DNA of 64,000 nucleotides from NCBI RefSeq assembly GCF_037546065.1, contig NZ_JAWMWG010000001.1, forward strand, positions 558,001-622,000, written 5' to 3'. Numbering within the stretch: the first letter of the stretch is position 1; every line of letters begins with the position of its first letter. The position numbers and the translations under genes are program-made. This stretch comes from Holzapfeliella saturejae (GTDB lineage: Bacteria > Bacillota > Bacilli > Lactobacillales > Lactobacillaceae). The notes under the pieces are model-generated. The model searched no databases. It was not told the DNA's origin and was given only the letters and a program-made list of their open reading frames with translations. Positions 1 through 6,769 of the stretch are shown here, in pieces.

Positions 1-1413
1 ATCTTCAATACGTTAACTCGAGAAAAAGAACCATTTAAACCTATTCATGAAAATGAAGTGAAGATGTATGTCTGTGGACCTACTGTATATAATTATATTC
101 ACATTGGAAATGCTAGAAGTGCGGTGTCGTTTGATACGATTCGCCGCTATTTAGAATATCGTGGCTATAACGTGACTTATGTTTCTAATTTCACGGATGT
201 TGACGATAAGATGATTAAACAAGCTAAAAAAGAAGATATTACCGTGGATGAATTAGCTAATCGTTTTATCGATGCTTTTATGGCTGACACTAAAGCGTTA
301 AATATTAAGCCTGCAACTGATAATCCAAGAGCCACACATATGATTGGAGATATTATCGAATTTATTGAAGCTTTAGTTAAAAAAGGCTATGCTTATGAAG
401 TTTCAGGTAATGTTTATTTCCGTGCTCGTCATTTTCAACATTACGGAGAACTATCCAAACAAAATATCGAACAATTAGAAAATGGGGCTTCTCAGCATTT
501 AACGCAAGAGGAAGTGGCAACTAAAGAAGACCCACTTGATTTTGTATTATGGAAACCCCAAAAAGAAGATTCAGAGATTGCGTGGGATTCACCATTTGGT
601 AAAGGTCGTCCAGGTTGGCATATTGAATGCTCGGTGATGTCAACTAAACTACTAGGTGAAACATTTGATATTCACGGTGGTGGACAAGACTTACAATTTC
701 CACATCACGAAAATGAAATTGCACAAAGCGAAGCCAAAACTGGACAAAAATTTGTCAATTACTGGATGCATAACGGGTTTGTAACCGTTGGTAATCAAAA
801 CGAAAAAATGAGTAAGTCAGCTGGTAACTTCGTAACTGTGCACGATTTGTTAAAACAAGAAGATGCAACCGTCTTACGTTTCTTTATGGCAAGCACCCAA
901 TATCGCCGTCCAATTCATTACAATGACGATAATATGCAAGAAGCACGTGAACGTGTGCAATATTTTAAAAACTTGTCTCAAAATATCGATTATCGCTTGA
1001 ATGATCAAACAGAATCTAAAACGAATACAGAATTGAAAGAACTCGTTGAAACCAAAATTAGCGACTTTCAAACAGCAATGGACGATGACTTTAATGTTCA
1101 AAATGGACTAACCGTTCTTTATGAATTAATGCGTGCTATTAATCAACATTTACAAGAGTCAACTGTTGATAAAACTGTTTTAGCAGACTTTAAAGCAGAA
1201 TTTGTCAAAATCATGACCGTTTTTGGCGTGCAATTTGAAGACCAATCAGCTGATTTATCAAAAGAAGTTGAAGCACTCATCCAAAAAAGAGATGAAGCCA
1301 GAAGTCAAAAAGACTTCCAAACAAGTGATCAAATCAGGGACCAATTAAAAGATATGGGGATTGTCATTGAAGACACACCTCAAGGAACAAGGTGGAAGAG
1401 AAATGAAGATTAA
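1..1413 (+). CDS. cysS: Cysteinyl-tRNA synthetase, 5' end cut by window edge
   Basis: Class Ia cytosolic synthetase that charges tRNA-Cys with cysteine. The reading frame is open from base 1 (I-F-N-T-L-T-R-E-K), which matches the conserved N-terminus of the family. The GTG at 58 is therefore internal, and only about 2-4 codons lie outside the window. Visible motifs are the HIGH-type sequence HIGNAR, the zinc-site segments around CGPTV, GWHIEC and HHENEIAQ, and the KMSKS loop (EKMSKSAGN) in the middle of the protein. The 470 visible residues are close to full family length. The stop overlaps the start of mrnC by 11 bases, so the two genes are translationally linked. Confidence 0.97.
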   Translation: MFNTLTREKEPFKPIHENEVKMYVCGPTVYNYIHIGNARSAVSFDTIRRYLEYRGYNVTYVSNFTDVDDKMIKQAKKEDITVDELANRFIDAFMADTKALNIKPATDNPRATHMIGDIIEFIEALVKKGYAYEVSGNVYFRARHFQHYGELSKQNIEQLENGASQHLTQEEVATKEDPLDFVLWKPQKEDSEIAWDSPFGKGRPGWHIECSVMSTKLLGETFDIHGGGQDLQFPHHENEIAQSEAKTGQKFVNYWMHNGFVTVGNQNEKMSKSAGNFVTVHDLLKQEDATVLRFFMASTQYRRPIHYNDDNMQEARERVQYFKNLSQNIDYRLNDQTESKTNTELKELVETKISDFQTAMDDDFNVQNGLTVLYELMRAINQHLQESTVDKTVLADFKAEFVKIMTVFGVQFEDQSADLSKEVEALIQKRDEARSQKDFQTSDQIRDQLKDMGIVIEDTPQGTRWKRNED

Positions 1414-1822
1414 AGATCCGTCAATTTTAAATGCGGTAACCCTAGCTTATGTAGGAGATGGGGCATATGAGATTTTAATTCGTAAGCACTTAGTCGAATC
1501 AGGTATTGTTAGACCTAATCAACTACAAAAAACCGCAACAAAATACGTTTCAGCTAAAGCACAAGCAGCTTTAATTACACGAATGCAAGATGAAGATATC
1601 CTAACTGAAGAAGAACTTGCAATTTTCATGCGTGGACGTAATGCTAAAAGTCATACCAAGGCTAAAAACACCTCAACTGCAACCTATCATCTATCAACAG
1701 GGTTTGAAGCTGTCTTTGGCTTCTTATCATTGGACCATCAAGATGATCGTGTCATTGAATTGACGAATTGGTGTATCGAAAAAGTAGAATCAGGAGCAAA
1801 TAATGAGTATAGATTCAAATAA
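1403..1822 (+). CDS. mrnC: Mini-ribonuclease III (23S rRNA 3'/5' end maturation)
   Basis: A 139-residue RNase III-type catalytic domain without the double-stranded RNA-binding domain, as in Bacillus MrnC, which trims the ends of 23S rRNA precursor. The N-terminal segment LAYVGDGAYEILIRKHL carries the family's acidic catalytic patch. A later segment, FMRGRNAKSHTKAKN, is the typical basic loop. ATG 1403 is preferred over the upstream in-frame ATG 1361 because it gives the normal family N-terminus and follows a GGTGG ribosome site. The gene overlaps cysS upstream and rlmB downstream (20 bases). The cysS-mrnC-rlmB order is conserved in Firmicutes and supports the call. Confidence 0.95.
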   Translation: MKIKDPSILNAVTLAYVGDGAYEILIRKHLVESGIVRPNQLQKTATKYVSAKAQAALITRMQDEDILTEEELAIFMRGRNAKSHTKAKNTSTATYHLSTGFEAVFGFLSLDHQDDRVIELTNWCIEKVESGANNEYRFK

Positions 1823-2561
1823 ACCATCCCAGGAATTTGTGTATGGGAAGCATGCAGCCGTTGATTATTTAAAAAATAATGAAGGCTCACGTGTTAATAA
1901 AATTTTCTTACAAAATGGTGTGAGTGCTGATTTTGAAAAGGAAATTAGAGGACTAGCTAAAAAATCACGTGTTGTAGTACAAGAAGTCCCTAAAAATAAA
2001 ATTGAAAAACTAGTGGGCCATCAGGCTAATCATCAAGGAATTGTGTTAACGATTGCGAGTTTTGAATATGCCGACTTGGATGAAACTTTGGCTCAACTTG
2101 AAAACAAAAATCCGATGATTTTGATGCTGGATTCGATTGAAGATCCGCATAATCTAGGTTCAATTTTAAGAACAGCTGATGCCACAGGCGTTGATGCGAT
2201 TATTATTCCAAAACATCGTGCTACAGGACTAACAAGTGTGGTGGCTAAAAGTTCAACAGGTGCGATTAATCATGTGCCAGTTATTCGTGAGACTAACTTG
2301 GTTAATACCGTTAATAAAATGAAAAAAGCTGGCTTTTGGTTCTTTGGGACAGATATGAAAGGCCAAGATTACCGTAAATGGAATGCAAAAGGTAAAACAG
2401 TTTTAGTTATCGGAAATGAAGGAAAAGGAATTTCTCGATTACTAAAAGAACAAATGGATCAAATGCTAACGATTCCAATGGTTGGTCATGTTCAAAGTTT
2501 AAATGCCGGTGTAGCTGCTGGAGTTTTGATGTATCAAGCCTTTAGTTCAAGAGAAATATAA
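1803..2561 (+). CDS. rlmB: 23S rRNA (guanosine-2251-2'-O)-methyltransferase, TrmH/SpoU family
   Basis: SPOUT-class RNA 2'-O-ribose methyltransferase of 252 residues. The N-terminal substrate-binding domain (about 1-85) begins FVYGKHAAVDYL and is followed by the knotted catalytic domain. Motif 1 is seen as DSIEDPHNLGSILRTADA, motif 2 as VIGNEGKGISRL and motif 3 as IPMVGHVQSLNAGVAAGVL. The start at 1803 follows an AGGAG site located inside mrnC. A strong hairpin terminator begins just after the stop, closing the cysS operon. In enterococci and bacilli this neighbour of cysS is annotated RlmB/YacO; the exact target nucleotide is assumed from the family. Confidence 0.94.
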   Translation: MSIDSNKPSQEFVYGKHAAVDYLKNNEGSRVNKIFLQNGVSADFEKEIRGLAKKSRVVVQEVPKNKIEKLVGHQANHQGIVLTIASFEYADLDETLAQLENKNPMILMLDSIEDPHNLGSILRTADATGVDAIIIPKHRATGLTSVVAKSSTGAINHVPVIRETNLVNTVNKMKKAGFWFFGTDMKGQDYRKWNAKGKTVLVIGNEGKGISRLLKEQMDQMLTIPMVGHVQSLNAGVAAGVLMYQAFSSREI

Positions 2562-2564
2562 AAT

Positions 2565-2598
2565 AGGAGTGTTGCTTATGCGACACTTCTATTTTTTT
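2565..2598 (+). terminator. Rho-independent terminator after rlmB
   Basis: An 11-base-pair stem (AGGAGTGTTGC paired with GCGACACTTCT, two G-U pairs) with a TTAT loop, followed by a run of seven T. It ends the cysS-mrnC-rlmB unit. Confidence 0.9.
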
Positions 2599-2640
2599 GC
2601 GTAGATAAGGGCGTAATTTACGTTATTTGAAGTGCAATCT

Positions 2641-2649
2641 TGCTATAGT
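2641..2649 (+). promoter_or_regulatory. Possible extended -10 promoter of the sigma factor gene
   Basis: TGCTATAGT lies about 30 bases before the ATG at 2678 and downstream of the rlmB terminator. No good -35 box sits at 16-18 bases (a TTGAAG at 2627 is too close), so I call it only as an extended -10. Confidence 0.4.
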
Positions 2650-2677
2650 TAAAAAGCCACATAGGAGGGGCAAAATA

Positions 2678-3253
2678 ATGAAATCAAAAACAGACAATGA
2701 GTTAGTGCAGTTAGTACGGTTGGATAATGATGATGCTTTAAATGAGTTAGTTATCCGTTATCAACCAATGATTAATCGTGTGAAATATCATTACTTTTTA
2801 AGAGATTATGACCACAACGATTGGCAACAAGAAGCGATGATTATCTGCTATGAAACGACGAAGTTATTTAAAATAGAAAAAGCTGTAAAATTTGGTGGTT
2901 TCTTCAAACTCAGACTACATAATCATGCTAAGAGTCTTTTGAGAAGAGAATCTGCACAAAAACGTAAATCTCAAACAGAAGCATTTTCTTATGAAAAAAG
3001 TTCAGAGTTAGGTATTGTCCCACCACAAGTTTATTTTGAAATGACACTACAAACTTTAAGATTTGTGGATTATTCAAAACTTGAAGAGCAATTAAAATTA
3101 TTGTCTATTATTGAACTCAAAGCCTTACAAATTATTTTAGGGGAAAAGATGTTAGAGAACTTAACTGAAGCTGAACAAAAACGGGTACGGGCTGCTAAAG
3201 ATCGCTGTCGAAAAAAATTATTGCAATTTTTAACAGAAAATGAGTCTTATTAG
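2678..3253 (+). CDS. sigH: SigH/ComX-like alternative RNA polymerase sigma factor
   Basis: A 191-residue sigma-70-family protein. Region 2 is clear from about residue 10 to 90: DNELVQLVRLDNDDALNELV, then YFLRDYDHNDWQQEAMIICYE, which has the spacing of SigH region 2.1-2.4. Region 4 near the C-terminus is weak (about 150-190, rich in K/R). The start is ATG 2678, 8 bases after AGGAGGGG; an upstream in-frame start at 2627 would add 17 residues with no ribosome site. In lactic acid bacteria the gene between rlmB and rpmG is the SigH/ComX-type factor that drives late competence genes. I infer that role from position and similarity; its own target promoters are not in this window. Confidence 0.82.
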   Translation: MKSKTDNELVQLVRLDNDDALNELVIRYQPMINRVKYHYFLRDYDHNDWQQEAMIICYETTKLFKIEKAVKFGGFFKLRLHNHAKSLLRRESAQKRKSQTEAFSYEKSSELGIVPPQVYFEMTLQTLRFVDYSKLEEQLKLLSIIELKALQIILGEKMLENLTEAEQKRVRAAKDRCRKKLLQFLTENESY

Positions 3254-3282
3254 TTGTATTTTTGTATGGGTGGAACTACACT
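3254..3282 (+). promoter_or_regulatory. Promoter of the 72-residue protein
   Basis: TTGTAT, a 17-base spacer and TACACT, starting directly after the sigma-factor stop. The predicted RNA would begin near 3289 and contain only the 3316-3534 gene. Confidence 0.6.
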
Positions 3283-3315
3283 AAACTTGTAAAAAATAAA
3301 TAGGAGGTAGTTACT

Positions 3316-3534
3316 ATGGCAACTGCATATGTTGATCAAAAATTATTATTGGACACAAAAATGTCTGATGCGTTTGATTGGAGCAATAGCGACATCCCTG
3401 TAAGAGATGCCCTATGGGACTACTTCATGGACCACAATAACAAGAACACATTGGAGACAGAATCAAAAATGCGTCCATTTATGGACTGTGAAGATTCAAA
3501 AATCAAAGAATTTGTCGAATCTCATTTAAAATAA
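3316..3534 (+). CDS. Small acidic protein of unknown function
   Basis: I do not recognise this 72-residue protein. It is supported as a gene by a strong AGGAGG ribosome site 9 bases before the ATG, its own promoter-like sequence (3254-3282) and a good terminator just after it. It is rich in Asp and Glu, has no signal peptide or membrane segment, and looks mostly helical. It has a single cysteine (PFMDCED) and a tryptophan-containing core (FDWSNSD, DALWDYFMD). The N-terminal half reads like a globular domain and the C-terminal end (KIKEFVESHLK) like an amphipathic helix. Lying next to a competence-type sigma factor suggests, but does not show, a regulatory link. Confidence 0.8.
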   Translation: MATAYVDQKLLLDTKMSDAFDWSNSDIPVRDALWDYFMDHNNKNTLETESKMRPFMDCEDSKIKEFVESHLK

Positions 3535-3543
3535 GATTTGCTT

Positions 3544-3578
3544 AAAAAGAGCTATCATTTGTTGACAGCTCTTTTTTT
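3544..3578 (+). terminator. Rho-independent terminator after the 72-residue gene
   Basis: Stem AAGAGCTATC paired with GACAGCTCTT (one mismatch), loop ATTTGTT, followed by a T run. Confidence 0.9.
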
Positions 3579-3592
3579 GTGTTAGATTTTTC

Positions 3593-3621
3593 TTGTCAGG
3601 GTAGGTAAAATAAGATAAAAT
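3593..3621 (+). promoter_or_regulatory. Promoter of the amino-acid permease gene
   Basis: TTGTCA, 17-base spacer, TAAAAT, about 43 bases before the permease ATG. Confidence 0.7.
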
Positions 3622-3664
3622 TTAATCTATATCTAATTTTCGAGAAAAGAAAGACGGTGAGCTT

Positions 3665-5068
3665 ATGAGTGATTTTTTTCAGGGGTTGTTCAAAAAAAGA
3701 ACAGTTGATTTAAATCAAGTTAAAAATAGTAAGTTAGAAAAAACCTTAGGTGCTCTAGGATTGACCTCAATGGGAGTTGGGGCGGTTGTTGGTGCAGGTA
3801 TCTTTATTACACCTGGTATTATTGCAGCACTTCACGCTGGACCAAGTGCTTATTTATCCTTTATCATTGCAGCCGTGGTTTGTGCTTTAGCAGCTTTGTG
3901 TTATTCAGAGTTTGCTTCAACCATTCCACTTGCAGGTAGTGCCTATACATATGTTTATGTTGTTTTTGGTGAAATTGTAGCTTGGATTATTGGATGGTCG
4001 CTAGTATCTGAGTACTTATTTGCGGTTTCATCAGTAGCAGTTAGTTGGTCTTCTTATTTCCAAAACCTATTAGGCGGGTTTTCAATTCACTTACCAGGAT
4101 TTTTAACTCAGGCTTATGAAAATGGTCATGGTGGTGTCAATCTAGTTGCTGGGTTAGTTATTTTGGTAATTGGATTCCTACTTAGCCTAGGTTTGAGAGA
4201 ATCAACTAAAATTAATGAAATTATGGTATTCATTAAAATTGCAGTTATTGTGTTATTCGTAGTGGTTGCGGCATTTTATATTAAACCTGAAAACTACTCT
4301 CCAGCTATGCCAAACGGACTTCCTGGCGTGCTATCTGGTGCAGCGATTGCCTTTTATGCTTATATTGGGTTTGATGCGGTTTCAACGGCTGCTGAGGAAG
4401 TTAAAAATCCTAAACGAGATATGCCAATTGGTATCATTTCAAGTCTGATTGTAGCTTCAGCACTATATGCAGCAGTTGCAATTGTTTTAGTTGGGGTAGT
4501 TCACTACACACAACTAAACGTTGGTGACCCTGTTGCCTTTGCACTACAATTTATCAACCAAAACTGGGTGTCGGGAATCGTTTCATTAGGTGCTGTTGCA
4601 GGTATGACAACGGTGCTACTTGTTATGGCTTATGGTGGAACACGTTTGATTTTTGCAATTAGTCGTGATGGGTTACTACCAAAATCATTATCAAAAGTTA
4701 ACCCTAAAACACACGTTCCTGTTACAAATACAGTTATTTTTACAGTTGTTGCTGCTATTTTTGCAACCTTTATACCATTGGATAAAATTACAGAGTTAGT
4801 TAATATTGGAACCTTATTTGCTTTTGCAACAGTTTCAATTGGAATTATCTTCTTACGTAATTCAAAACAATACGATAAATTGGACCATCCATTTAAAGCA
4901 CCATTTTACCCAGTACTTCCAATTGTGTCATTTTTAGCTTGTGTCTTTTTAATGTCACAACTTAAAGCATTGACTTGGCAAGTATTTGGTATCTGGTTTG
5001 TACTTGGATTAATTATTTACTTCACATATGGTCGTCACAATAGTAAAGTTCAAAAGACTAAACGCTAA
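3665..5068 (+). CDS. APC-family amino-acid permease (cationic amino-acid transporter type)
   Basis: A 467-residue integral membrane transporter with about 12 hydrophobic helices. The first helix contains the unwound substrate-binding motif VGAGIFITPG (about residues 41-50), typical of the APC superfamily. The segment FYAYIGFDAVSTAAEEVKNP (about 230-250) is the family signature of the CAT/YfnA group, which imports amino acids by proton symport. The N-terminal FKKRTVDLNQ leader is also common in YfnA-like proteins. The exact substrate cannot be read from sequence. It is a single-gene unit with a good promoter and a hairpin terminator that overlaps its stop codon. Confidence 0.92.
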   Translation: MSDFFQGLFKKRTVDLNQVKNSKLEKTLGALGLTSMGVGAVVGAGIFITPGIIAALHAGPSAYLSFIIAAVVCALAALCYSEFASTIPLAGSAYTYVYVVFGEIVAWIIGWSLVSEYLFAVSSVAVSWSSYFQNLLGGFSIHLPGFLTQAYENGHGGVNLVAGLVILVIGFLLSLGLRESTKINEIMVFIKIAVIVLFVVVAAFYIKPENYSPAMPNGLPGVLSGAAIAFYAYIGFDAVSTAAEEVKNPKRDMPIGIISSLIVASALYAAVAIVLVGVVHYTQLNVGDPVAFALQFINQNWVSGIVSLGAVAGMTTVLLVMAYGGTRLIFAISRDGLLPKSLSKVNPKTHVPVTNTVIFTVVAAIFATFIPLDKITELVNIGTLFAFATVSIGIIFLRNSKQYDKLDHPFKAPFYPVLPIVSFLACVFLMSQLKALTWQVFGIWFVLGLIIYFTYGRHNSKVQKTKR

Positions 5069-5082
5069 CGTTTAGTTTTTTT
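5058..5082 (+). terminator. Rho-independent terminator overlapping the permease stop
   Basis: CTAAACG, loop CTAA, CGTTTAG, then seven T. The loop contains the stop codon. Confidence 0.88.
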
Positions 5083-5102
5083 GTTTGAGCTGTCACTTTG
5101 TT

Positions 5103-5131
5103 TTGACTTTAAAAATAGTTTTTGCTATTGT
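5103..5131 (+). promoter_or_regulatory. Promoter of rpmG-secE
   Basis: TTGACT, 17-base spacer, TATTGT, with a TG one base before the -10 (extended -10). Confidence 0.72.
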
Positions 5132-5157
5132 TATATTGACTTATTAAGGAGAGAACT

Positions 5158-5307
5158 ATGCCATTAAGAAAAGTAGCTTTGGCCTGTGTTAATTGCGGAT
5201 CACGTAACTATACAGTGTCTGAAAATAAAAACCGTACTGAACGTTTAGAAGTGAAAAAGTTTTGTAAACATTGTGGAAAACATACGTTACACAAAGAAAC
5301 GAGATAG
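5158..5307 (+). CDS. rpmG: 50S ribosomal protein L33 (zinc-binding form)
   Basis: A 49-residue protein starting MPLRKVALACVNCGSRNY, preceded by AAGGAG at the usual distance. Cys10, Cys13, Cys36 and Cys39 form two CxxC pairs, so this is the zinc-ribbon (C+) form of L33. It lies directly before secE (8 bases between genes), the conserved rpmG-secE-nusG order of Gram-positive bacteria. Lactobacillales often carry several L33 paralogues, some without cysteines; only this one is in the window. It is short enough to be missed by a length cut-off. Confidence 0.95.
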   Translation: MPLRKVALACVNCGSRNYTVSENKNRTERLEVKKFCKHCGKHTLHKETR

Positions 5308-5315
5308 GAGTTATT

Positions 5316-5483
5316 ATGAAATTTTTAAAGAGTGTTTTTGCTGAAATGAAATTAGTCTCATGGCCTACACTTAAAGAAAATCGCCATGACACATGGGTTG
5401 TTATCTCAACAACAATCATGTTTGCTGTATACCTAGGATTACTAGACTGGGCATTCAGTTCACTCATGACTTCAATCTTTTAA
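5316..5483 (+). CDS. secE: Preprotein translocase subunit SecE
   Basis: A 55-residue single-span membrane protein that stabilises SecY in the Sec protein-export channel. The amphipathic N-terminal helix FLKSVFAEMKLVSWPT contains the conserved E-x-K-x-V-x-W-P motif; the membrane helix covers about residues 30-52. ATG 5316 follows a GGAG site inside the end of rpmG. An in-frame start at 5271 would lie inside rpmG and is rejected. The gene is probably co-transcribed with rpmG, and nusG follows after a new promoter and a hairpin. Confidence 0.95.
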   Translation: MKFLKSVFAEMKLVSWPTLKENRHDTWVVISTTIMFAVYLGLLDWAFSSLMTSIF

Positions 5484-5487
5484 TCAA

Positions 5488-5516
5488 TTGTCAAAATTAT
5501 AAATATTTGATATACT
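5488..5516 (+). promoter_or_regulatory. Promoter of nusG
   Basis: TTGTCA, exactly 17 bases, TATACT, starting 4 bases after the secE stop. Transcription would start near 5523, directly before the hairpin at 5529. Confidence 0.72.
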
Positions 5517-5528
5517 CAAGTCGCCGAT

Positions 5529-5556
5529 AAATCTCCATGCTGTGTGGGGATTTTTT
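5529..5556 (+). promoter_or_regulatory. Attenuator-like hairpin in the nusG leader
   Basis: AATCTCC and GGGGATT form a 7-base-pair stem (one G-U) around the 9-base loop ATGCTGTGT, followed by six T. It lies downstream of the nusG promoter, so it would terminate a transcript of about 35 bases, and it would also end read-through from rpmG-secE. The loop sequence recurs in the trmL leader. Confidence 0.6.
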
Positions 5557-5587
5557 ATTTTGCGAAAAATTAAGGAGTAAAGTCACT

Positions 5588-6127
5588 ATGGAATCACATG
5601 AGAAAAAGTGGTATGTCTTGCATACTTATTCAGGATACGAAAATAAAGTTAAAGCTAACCTAGAATCCCGTGCACAAACTATGGGAATGGAAAATCATAT
5701 TTTTAGAGTTGCTGTACCTGAAGAAAAAAGTTATGACCAAGAAAATAGTGGAAAAGTTGAAATGGAAAAAACTTTCCCAGGATATGTTTTAGTTGAAATG
5801 GTTATGACTGATCAATCATGGTTTGTGGTTAGAAACACACCAGGTGTTACCGGATTTGTGGGTAGTCACGGTGCCGGAAGTAAACCAGCACCATTACTTG
5901 ATGAAGAAATTGACCATATTTTACAACATATGGGTGCAACAACTCGCTATAGTGAAGAAGACTTCGAAGTAGGCGAAACAGTTTCTATCAAAGAAGGTGC
6001 CTTTGAAGGTATGGCTGGTAAAATTATCGAAGTTGATAATGAGAAATTTAAGCTGCACGTTGAAGTAGAAATGTTTGGTCGAGAAACTGATACAGAGCTA
6101 GACTTTAACCAAGTAGAAAAATTTTAA
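5588..6127 (+). CDS. nusG: Transcription termination/antitermination factor NusG
   Basis: A 179-residue factor that binds RNA polymerase and influences pausing, termination and coupling to translation. The NGN domain (about 1-120) begins KKWYVLHTYSGYENKVKANL and contains FPGYVLVEM. The C-terminal KOW domain (about 125-179) includes VSIKEGAFEGMAGKI. ATG 5588 is chosen because AAGGAG lies 10 bases upstream and the product has the family N-terminus; the longer in-frame option at 5537 would begin inside the leader hairpin. rplK follows with its own promoter, as in other Firmicutes. Confidence 0.95.
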   Translation: MESHEKKWYVLHTYSGYENKVKANLESRAQTMGMENHIFRVAVPEEKSYDQENSGKVEMEKTFPGYVLVEMVMTDQSWFVVRNTPGVTGFVGSHGAGSKPAPLLDEEIDHILQHMGATTRYSEEDFEVGETVSIKEGAFEGMAGKIIEVDNEKFKLHVEVEMFGRETDTELDFNQVEKF

Positions 6128-6142
6128 TCAATAAAAATAAGC

Positions 6143-6171
6143 TTGCAAAAACAACATTTTAGTGTTATGTT
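6143..6171 (+). promoter_or_regulatory. Promoter of rplK
   Basis: TTGCAA, 17-base spacer, TATGTT, 81 bases before the GTG start and upstream of the L1-type hairpin. Confidence 0.6.
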
Positions 6172-6190
6172 AGTCAAGTATGTTTAGTAT

Positions 6191-6231
6191 ATGTGGGAGG
6201 GGAAATATACATCCCCACTATAACCACACAC
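6191..6231 (+). promoter_or_regulatory. L1-binding-type leader element before rplK
   Basis: Outer stem GTGG/CCAC, internal loop GA opposite ACTATAA, inner stem GGGGA/TCCCC. This resembles the L1-binding site of 23S rRNA and of L11-L1 operon leaders, where ribosomal protein L1 represses translation. A sister copy precedes rplA. Confidence 0.55.
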
Positions 6232-6252
6232 GGACTTGAGGAGGTATGTCAC

Positions 6253-6678
6253 GTGGCAAAAAAAGTCGCAAACATTGTTAAATTACAAATTCCTGCAGGA
6301 CAAGCAACTCCTGCTCCCCCAGTTGGACCTGCTCTAGGACAAGCTGGGATCAACATTGTTGGTTTCACAAAAGATTTCAACGCAAGAACTGCTGACCAAC
6401 AAGGAATGATTATTCCTGTTGTGATTACAGTTTATGAAGATCGTTCATTCGATTTTGTTACAAAAACTCCTCCAGCAGCTGTTTTATTAACTAAAGCAGC
6501 CGGAGTAGCTAAAGGTTCAGGCGAACCAAACAAAAACAAGGTCGCTGAAGTTACAAAAGATCAAGTTAGAGAAATCGCTGAAACAAAAATGCAAGACCTA
6601 AACGCTGCTGATGTAGAAGCAGCTATGCGCATGGTTGAAGGTACTGCTAGAAGTATGGGATTTGTCGTAAAAGACTAA
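6253..6678 (+). CDS. rplK: 50S ribosomal protein L11
   Basis: A 141-residue protein of the GTPase-associated centre. It begins VAKKVANIVKLQIPAGQATP and contains PPVGPALGQAGINI and KTPPAAVLL, all near-invariant in L11. The start is GTG 6253, 8 bases after GAGGAGG; the alternative at 6193 would lie inside the leader hairpin and adds non-homologous residues. It sits behind its own promoter, with an L1-type hairpin between promoter and start. The L11-L1 pair is followed by the separately controlled L10-L7/L12 pair. Confidence 0.96.
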   Translation: MAKKVANIVKLQIPAGQATPAPPVGPALGQAGINIVGFTKDFNARTADQQGMIIPVVITVYEDRSFDFVTKTPPAAVLLTKAAGVAKGSGEPNKNKVAEVTKDQVREIAETKMQDLNAADVEAAMRMVEGTARSMGFVVKD

Positions 6679-6720
6679 TTTCATGACAGCGTCGGATTGT
6701 TAATGAAAGTTAACAAATCA

Positions 6721-6752
6721 AGTGGGAGGATTATAAATCCGATGACCACATT
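6721..6752 (+). promoter_or_regulatory. L1-binding-type element between rplK and rplA
   Basis: Outer stem GTGG/CCAC, internal loop GA opposite GATGA, inner stem GGAT/ATCC. The GTGGGAG and GATGACCAC halves fit the known L1 recognition pattern. It ends about 10 bases before the rplA ribosome site, well placed for translational feedback by L1. Confidence 0.62.
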
Positions 6753-6769
6753 TGCAAGGAGGAAAACAC

